From NCBI GenBank assembly GCA_002307245.1, contig DBTW01000098.1:1-55579 (forward strand): a DNA stretch of 55,579 bases. The letters run 5' to 3'. This DNA is from Spirochaetaceae bacterium UBA1306 (lineage in GTDB: Bacteria > Spirochaetota > Spirochaetia > Treponematales > Rectinemataceae). This document shows, in pieces, positions 53,161 to 55,579 of this stretch. Every line of letters begins with the position of its first letter. Position 1 is the stretch's first letter. The notes under the pieces are model-generated. The model was not told where the DNA came from. It saw only the letters and a list, made by a program, of their open reading frames with translations, and ran no database searches. A program made the position numbers and the translations under genes.

Positions 53161-53763
53161 TCAGAGTAGAATCTCATTGGTCGGCTTTCTCCGACGAGCG
53201 GACGGGGCTTCATCCGGATAACCGACCGGCATGAGCGCGGTGACAACGATCTCTTCATCAAAGCCGAAGATGGAGTGAAGCCGCGCTTCGTCGAAGGCAC
53301 GGACCCAGCAAGTCCCGAGACCGAGGCCGACAGCCATTAACGCTAAATGCTCACCTGCGATTCCGATGTTGAATGCGACATTAGCTGCGAGAAAATCCTT
53401 CGGCTGTGTCCTCCATGCCTCAACGCGTGATAGCATCGCCGAGGTCATTGCCTCGCTACGTTCATTATTCGAAGCAAGCTCCCTGACGGTAGCGAGGGAA
53501 CCCTCTATATAGACGCCCAGATCGACGCAGAGCACTATGACTAGTGGCGCTTTGGCGATGAATCCCTGACGGTTGGCTGCCTCGGAAATCCGATCCTTTG
53601 TGGCCTGATCTTGTATCAGCTTTAACCGCCATGGTTGCGAATTGCTACCTGAGGGCGCGAGCCGCACAGACTCGAGGAGAGTCTCCACGGCCTCCTCAGG
53701 GATAGGATCAGGCTTGAACTTGCGGATACTCCTCCGCGCCGCTATCGCATCTTCAATGGTCAT
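53161..53763 (-). CDS. Nitroreductase-family flavoprotein
   Basis: FMN-dependent NAD(P)H oxidoreductase. N-terminal AIAARRSIRKFKPDPIP, SGSNSQPWRL FMN-contact motif and C-terminal VTALMPVGYPDE segment are standard. About 200 residues. No recognisable Shine-Dalgarno immediately upstream except GGAGA at about 8 nt. Divergent from an HxlR regulator, a common pairing for redox- or quinone-responsive control. Confidence 0.92.
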   Translation of the reverse strand: MTIEDAIAARRSIRKFKPDPIPEEAVETLLESVRLAPSGSNSQPWRLKLIQDQATKDRISEAANRQGFIAKAPLVIVLCVDLGVYIEGSLATVRELASNNERSEAMTSAMLSRVEAWRTQPKDFLAANVAFNIGIAGEHLALMAVGLGLGTCWVRAFDEARLHSIFGFDEEIVVTALMPVGYPDEAPSARRRKPTNEILL

Positions 53764-53794
53764 CCGCTTGTCTCCTTGTTGCTAGATTGTTTCG

Positions 53795-53804
53795 GTATAT
53801 ATAC
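53795..53804. promoter_or_regulatory. Palindrome in the nitroreductase/HxlR intergenic region
   Basis: GTATATATAC, a perfect 10-bp palindrome in a 124-bp divergent gap, possibly a HxlR operator and -10 of the nitroreductase promoter. Confidence 0.4.
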
Positions 53805-53887
53805 TGGTTTCTACCCGCGGTCGGGAAGAGCGCACTTTGCCGATACTGAGTTACCGCGAAGATACTGTTGAAACGGCGGAGGGCTTA

Positions 53888-54244
53888 ATGGAGGAGAAAG
53901 GTAGGGCGTATGAGACATGCCCAATGGGCGTGGCGATGGGCGTCCTCGGAGGGAAGTGGAAGCTCGCCATTATCTGGCGACTCTTTGAAGGCAAGCTCCG
54001 CTTCAACGAGCTACAACGGCTGCTCGGTGGCATAACGGCCAAGGTTCTTGCCCAGCAGCTCAGGGAGCTCGAGGATGACGGCATCGTGTCGAGGCTCTCC
54101 TTTCCAGAGGTCCCGCCGCGAGTCGAGTACGAGCTTACCGAGACTGGTCGTTCTCTGGAGCCGGTACTCGACGCAATGTGTTCCTGGGGTAAAAGCCATC
54201 TTGCTAAGGACGAGACCGAGGTCGTTGTAACTTTAAAGTCATGA
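53888..54244 (+). CDS. HxlR-family transcriptional regulator
   Basis: Winged-helix regulator of the HxlR/HypR type, often responsive to electrophiles or quinones. Start ATG 53888 with GGAGG 5 nt upstream, replacing TTG 53837. The cysteine in YETCPMGVAM (about residue 11) is the conserved redox-sensing one. HTH: LGGITAKVLAQQLRELEDDGIVSR, wing FPEVPPRVEYELTETG. 118 residues. Divergent from the nitroreductase, which it probably controls. Confidence 0.92.
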   Translation: MEEKGRAYETCPMGVAMGVLGGKWKLAIIWRLFEGKLRFNELQRLLGGITAKVLAQQLRELEDDGIVSRLSFPEVPPRVEYELTETGRSLEPVLDAMCSWGKSHLAKDETEVVVTLKS

Positions 54245-54576
54245 TCATTTTCCATTTCAATCGCGCACTAGTCTGGTAGTCAGATAGCCAGACCAGCATG
54301 AGGCAATCTCTATTAGTTCCAAGTGTCAGGCTCGTTCGCAGAATGCAAAAGATCGCATTTCTCCCGCTGACTGAGAAAAAGGTGACTCTAAAAAACAATA
54401 GATATGTACTTGAAGGGTGCGGCTCAATAGAAGACATCCGTACCTCAAACACCCCGCGCTCCGGCCTCCCCGCTTCCCCCCTTGCCGAAGGCGCTCGAAT
54501 GATCGCGCCTATCCCTCCATGTCCCTCCCCCTCGGCTTACCCCCCCTAAGGTATCTCATCGAACGTCCGTGAGCCA
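54245..54576. other. No gene recognised between HxlR and the 129-bp repeat
   Basis: About 330 bp. A frame at 54298-54549 (plus) has no ribosome site, is Pro/Ser-rich and looks non-coding. A small hairpin GTCTGG/CCAGAC with an 11-nt loop lies near 54270-54292; it has no T-run. Confidence 0.5.
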
Positions 54577-54705
54577 AAGGCCTAGCGAAGCGTTAGGGGG
54601 ACGCTCAAAAGGGGGGCGCGGTTTCTGTACGAGCCTCACGCTCAGCGCCATCCGTGGCGCTTCGCTCCCGGCGCTACAGAAAGCCCGAACGCTTCGCTAG
54701 GCCTT
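54577..54705. repeat. 129-bp inverted-repeat element with three nested stems
   Basis: Outer arms AAGGCCTAGCGAAGCGTT (54577-54594) and exact complement (54688-54705), 18 bp. Inner arms TTTCTGTA (54622-54629) and TACAGAAA (54675-54682), then AGCGCCA/TGGCGCT (54644-54650 and 54655-54661) around a TCCG tip. The whole block can fold as one long imperfect hairpin. No ORF inside. Confidence 0.75.
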
Positions 54706-54707
54706 CG

Positions 54708-54738
54708 GCTCCGCGTGGAGCGGCCGTTTCTTTTTTTT
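54708..54738 (+). terminator. Possible terminator after the repeat
   Basis: GCTCC (54708-54712), loop GCGT, GGAGC (54717-54721), then GGCCG and a T-rich run (54727-54738). It could insulate the toxin-antitoxin promoter from upstream reading. Short stem. Confidence 0.45.
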
Positions 54739-54743
54739 CACTA

Positions 54744-54772
54744 TTGACCGTGTTACCAATTACTAGTAACAT
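54744..54772 (+). promoter_or_regulatory. Toxin-antitoxin promoter with palindrome
   Basis: TTGACC (54744-54749), 17 nt and TAACAT (54767-54772). The palindrome TTACTAGTAA (54759-54768) overlaps the -10 box, and TGTTAC...GTAACA extends it: a fit to autoregulation by the HTH antitoxin. Confidence 0.5.
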
Positions 54773-54778
54773 TCGTTT

Positions 54779-55045
54779 TTGAAATATGAGGTCCGCATCA
54801 AGAAAGCGGCCAAGAAGGGCATCGCCAAGGCGCCGAGTCCTGTTCAGGATGCCTTCGTCGCTCTCATGCTCGATCTTGAAGCCAAAGGGCCGATACAGCC
54901 GGCCTGGCCGAATTATTCCAAGCTCGGACCTTCAACTTACCATTGCCACCTCGCGAGAAAGTGGGTTGCTTGTTGGAGCTCAGAGTCCGGTTCTATCATC
55001 GTGGAGGTTTACTATGCTGGCAGTCGCGAAAGCTCCCCATATTAG
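54779..55045 (+). CDS. HigB/RelE-like toxin of a type II toxin-antitoxin system
   Basis: 88 residues. The pattern YEVRIKKAAKKGIAK...P.QPAWPNYSKLGPSTYHCHLARKWVACW...IVEVYYAGSRE matches a widespread RelE/HigB-superfamily toxin that cleaves mRNA at the ribosome. Start is the only in-frame option, TTG 54779; no Shine-Dalgarno precedes it and the -10 box ends 6 nt before it, so a leaderless start on TTG is implied. Overlaps the antitoxin by 32 nt. Toxin-first order is the HigBA layout. Confidence 0.87.
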   Translation: MKYEVRIKKAAKKGIAKAPSPVQDAFVALMLDLEAKGPIQPAWPNYSKLGPSTYHCHLARKWVACWSSESGSIIVEVYYAGSRESSPY

Positions 55046-55370
55046 GGTTCAGATCACGGGTGTTGGCGCGCGCGCCGTCGCGAGCGCGCTCAAAAAGGCC
55101 ATCCCGGGTATCACGATCACCAATGATTCCGCGTCGGAACCCCTGCGCGGCTCAGGCTGGTTTGAAAAATTGAAAACCGAACTGACTCCAGGTCGCGCCC
55201 TTCGCGTGTATCGGGGAAACGCTGGCCTCACGCTCGCCGCGCTTTCCGAGAAAACGGGTATCCCCGTTCCGCACCTTTCGGGCATGGAGCACGACAAGCG
55301 CCCGATTGGTAAGCTCAACGCTCGTCGCCTCGCGGAGGCCCTGAGCTGCGACTACCGGCGATTCCTTTAG
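55014..55370 (+). CDS. Xre-family HTH antitoxin (HigA-like)
   Basis: 118 residues from ATG 55014 with GGAGG 6 nt upstream; earlier in-frame starts would lie inside the toxin. The N-terminal half (VRVQITG-like strand pattern, 1-70) probably contacts the toxin. The C-terminal HTH (LTPGRALRVYRGNAGLTLAALSEKTGIPVPHLSGMEHDKRPIGKLNARRLAEAL) is the DNA-binding repressor part. Completes the HigBA pair. Confidence 0.92.
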   Translation: MLAVAKAPHIRVQITGVGARAVASALKKAIPGITITNDSASEPLRGSGWFEKLKTELTPGRALRVYRGNAGLTLAALSEKTGIPVPHLSGMEHDKRPIGKLNARRLAEALSCDYRRFL

Positions 55371-55579
55371 CGCTTACCTAGGTCGGCCTCTGATCTTCGC
55401 TCAAGCCAAGGGGGCGGCGCGACTACTGTCGCGATGCCCCCGCGGCAGCTCTCGGCCGCCTCGAACAAGTGTCGCCTAACGCATGACACCCGCTCGCCAA
55501 CGACGGCTAGTATGTCTGCACTGCATCCAGGCCGATCCACGCCGCCTTCTGTCCCTATGGCGATACTGCGTCTTTCATC
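55371..55579. other. Non-coding end of window with strong hairpin
   Basis: No gene recognised. At 55410-55441, GGGGGC...GCCCCC outside and CGCGAC/GTCGCG inside form a 12-bp stem with a 2x2 internal loop and a TACT tip. No T-run follows, so it may be a processing or mRNA-end structure for the toxin-antitoxin transcript. Confidence 0.45.

Noticed and set aside
54298..54549. Short plus-strand frame between HxlR and the 129-bp repeat
   Set aside because: No ribosome site, Pro/Ser-rich translation, no neighbours on an operon.
54577..54705. Integron attC site
   Set aside because: The element has the right size and nested stems but the GTTRRRY and RYYYAAC core pair is not found at its ends, and no integrase is in the window.
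55472..55490. attC-like GCCTAAC core at the window end
   Set aside because: No matching GTTRRRY is found in the remaining sequence to 55579, so it cannot be supported.
1..55579. tRNA, rRNA and CRISPR array
   Set aside because: No cloverleaf-like TPsiC signature with CCA-type end, no rRNA segment and no regularly spaced repeats were seen on either strand; a tRNAscan run would settle the tRNA point.

Overview
The window is a high-GC (low 60s per cent) bacterial chromosome segment with 47 protein genes I can support, two micro-ORFs, one decayed fragment, and no rRNA, tRNA or CRISPR that I could see. Signal peptides, a lipobox lipoprotein and a predicted outer-membrane barrel point to a two-membrane bacterium. 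A cyclic-nucleotide-gated K+ channel built like SthK of Spirochaeta thermophila, HU, and coiled-coil envelope proteins fit a free-living or gut Spirochaetota member. That placement is an inference; no marker gene here fixes the taxon.

Layout. 1-5126 (+): a probable four-gene operon of a membrane adenylate cyclase and three exported proteins. 5136-23574: mostly housekeeping genes on both strands: coiled-coil membrane protein, phosphoesterase, thioesterase, amidohydrolase, U32 peptidase, hemerythrin-PAS sensor, ABC-F ATPase, tyrS, CDP-alcohol phosphatidyltransferase, DedA, outer-membrane barrel, HU with terminator, TtcA-like thiolase, malate/lactate dehydrogenase and an alpha/beta hydrolase. 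23673-26023: a LacI regulator with three AACCGGT-type operators, an unknown gene under one of them, a CD3324-family gene, and a short gene-poor stretch with two divergent micro-ORFs that have perfect Shine-Dalgarno sequences. 26022-36342 (-): the SthK-like channel, then M20 peptidase, amidohydrolase and a complete LIV-type ABC transporter (livFGMHJ order), then a tandem GNAT protein.

36565-37110 is an AT-richer orphan gene. 37141-52894 is a carbohydrate-utilisation locus. One minus-strand operon (PLP class III aminotransferase, Gfo/Idh dehydrogenase, FGGY kinase, fucose-isomerase-like protein, amidohydrolase-2, GH3) diverges from a DeoR regulator. A second minus-strand operon (solute-binding protein, two LplB/LplC-type permeases, second Gfo/Idh) diverges from an acetylxylan-esterase-type gene. 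Import, deacetylation, hydrolysis, isomerisation and phosphorylation make a coherent route for an acetylated oligosaccharide. The aminotransferase, two dehydrogenases and amidohydrolase are the unexplained part and the best candidate for an undescribed pathway.

52895-55579 looks accessory: two inverted-repeat elements (111 and 129 bp) flank a nitroreductase/HxlR pair, with an HTH-like remnant on one side and a HigBA-type toxin-antitoxin pair on the other.

A recurring feature is a good -10 box 5-9 nt before a start codon that lacks a Shine-Dalgarno sequence (cyclase, phosphoesterase, hemerythrin-PAS protein, a small hypothetical, K+ channel, aminotransferase, toxin). This suggests frequent leaderless transcripts. 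Other genes have strong GGAGG sites, so both modes coexist.
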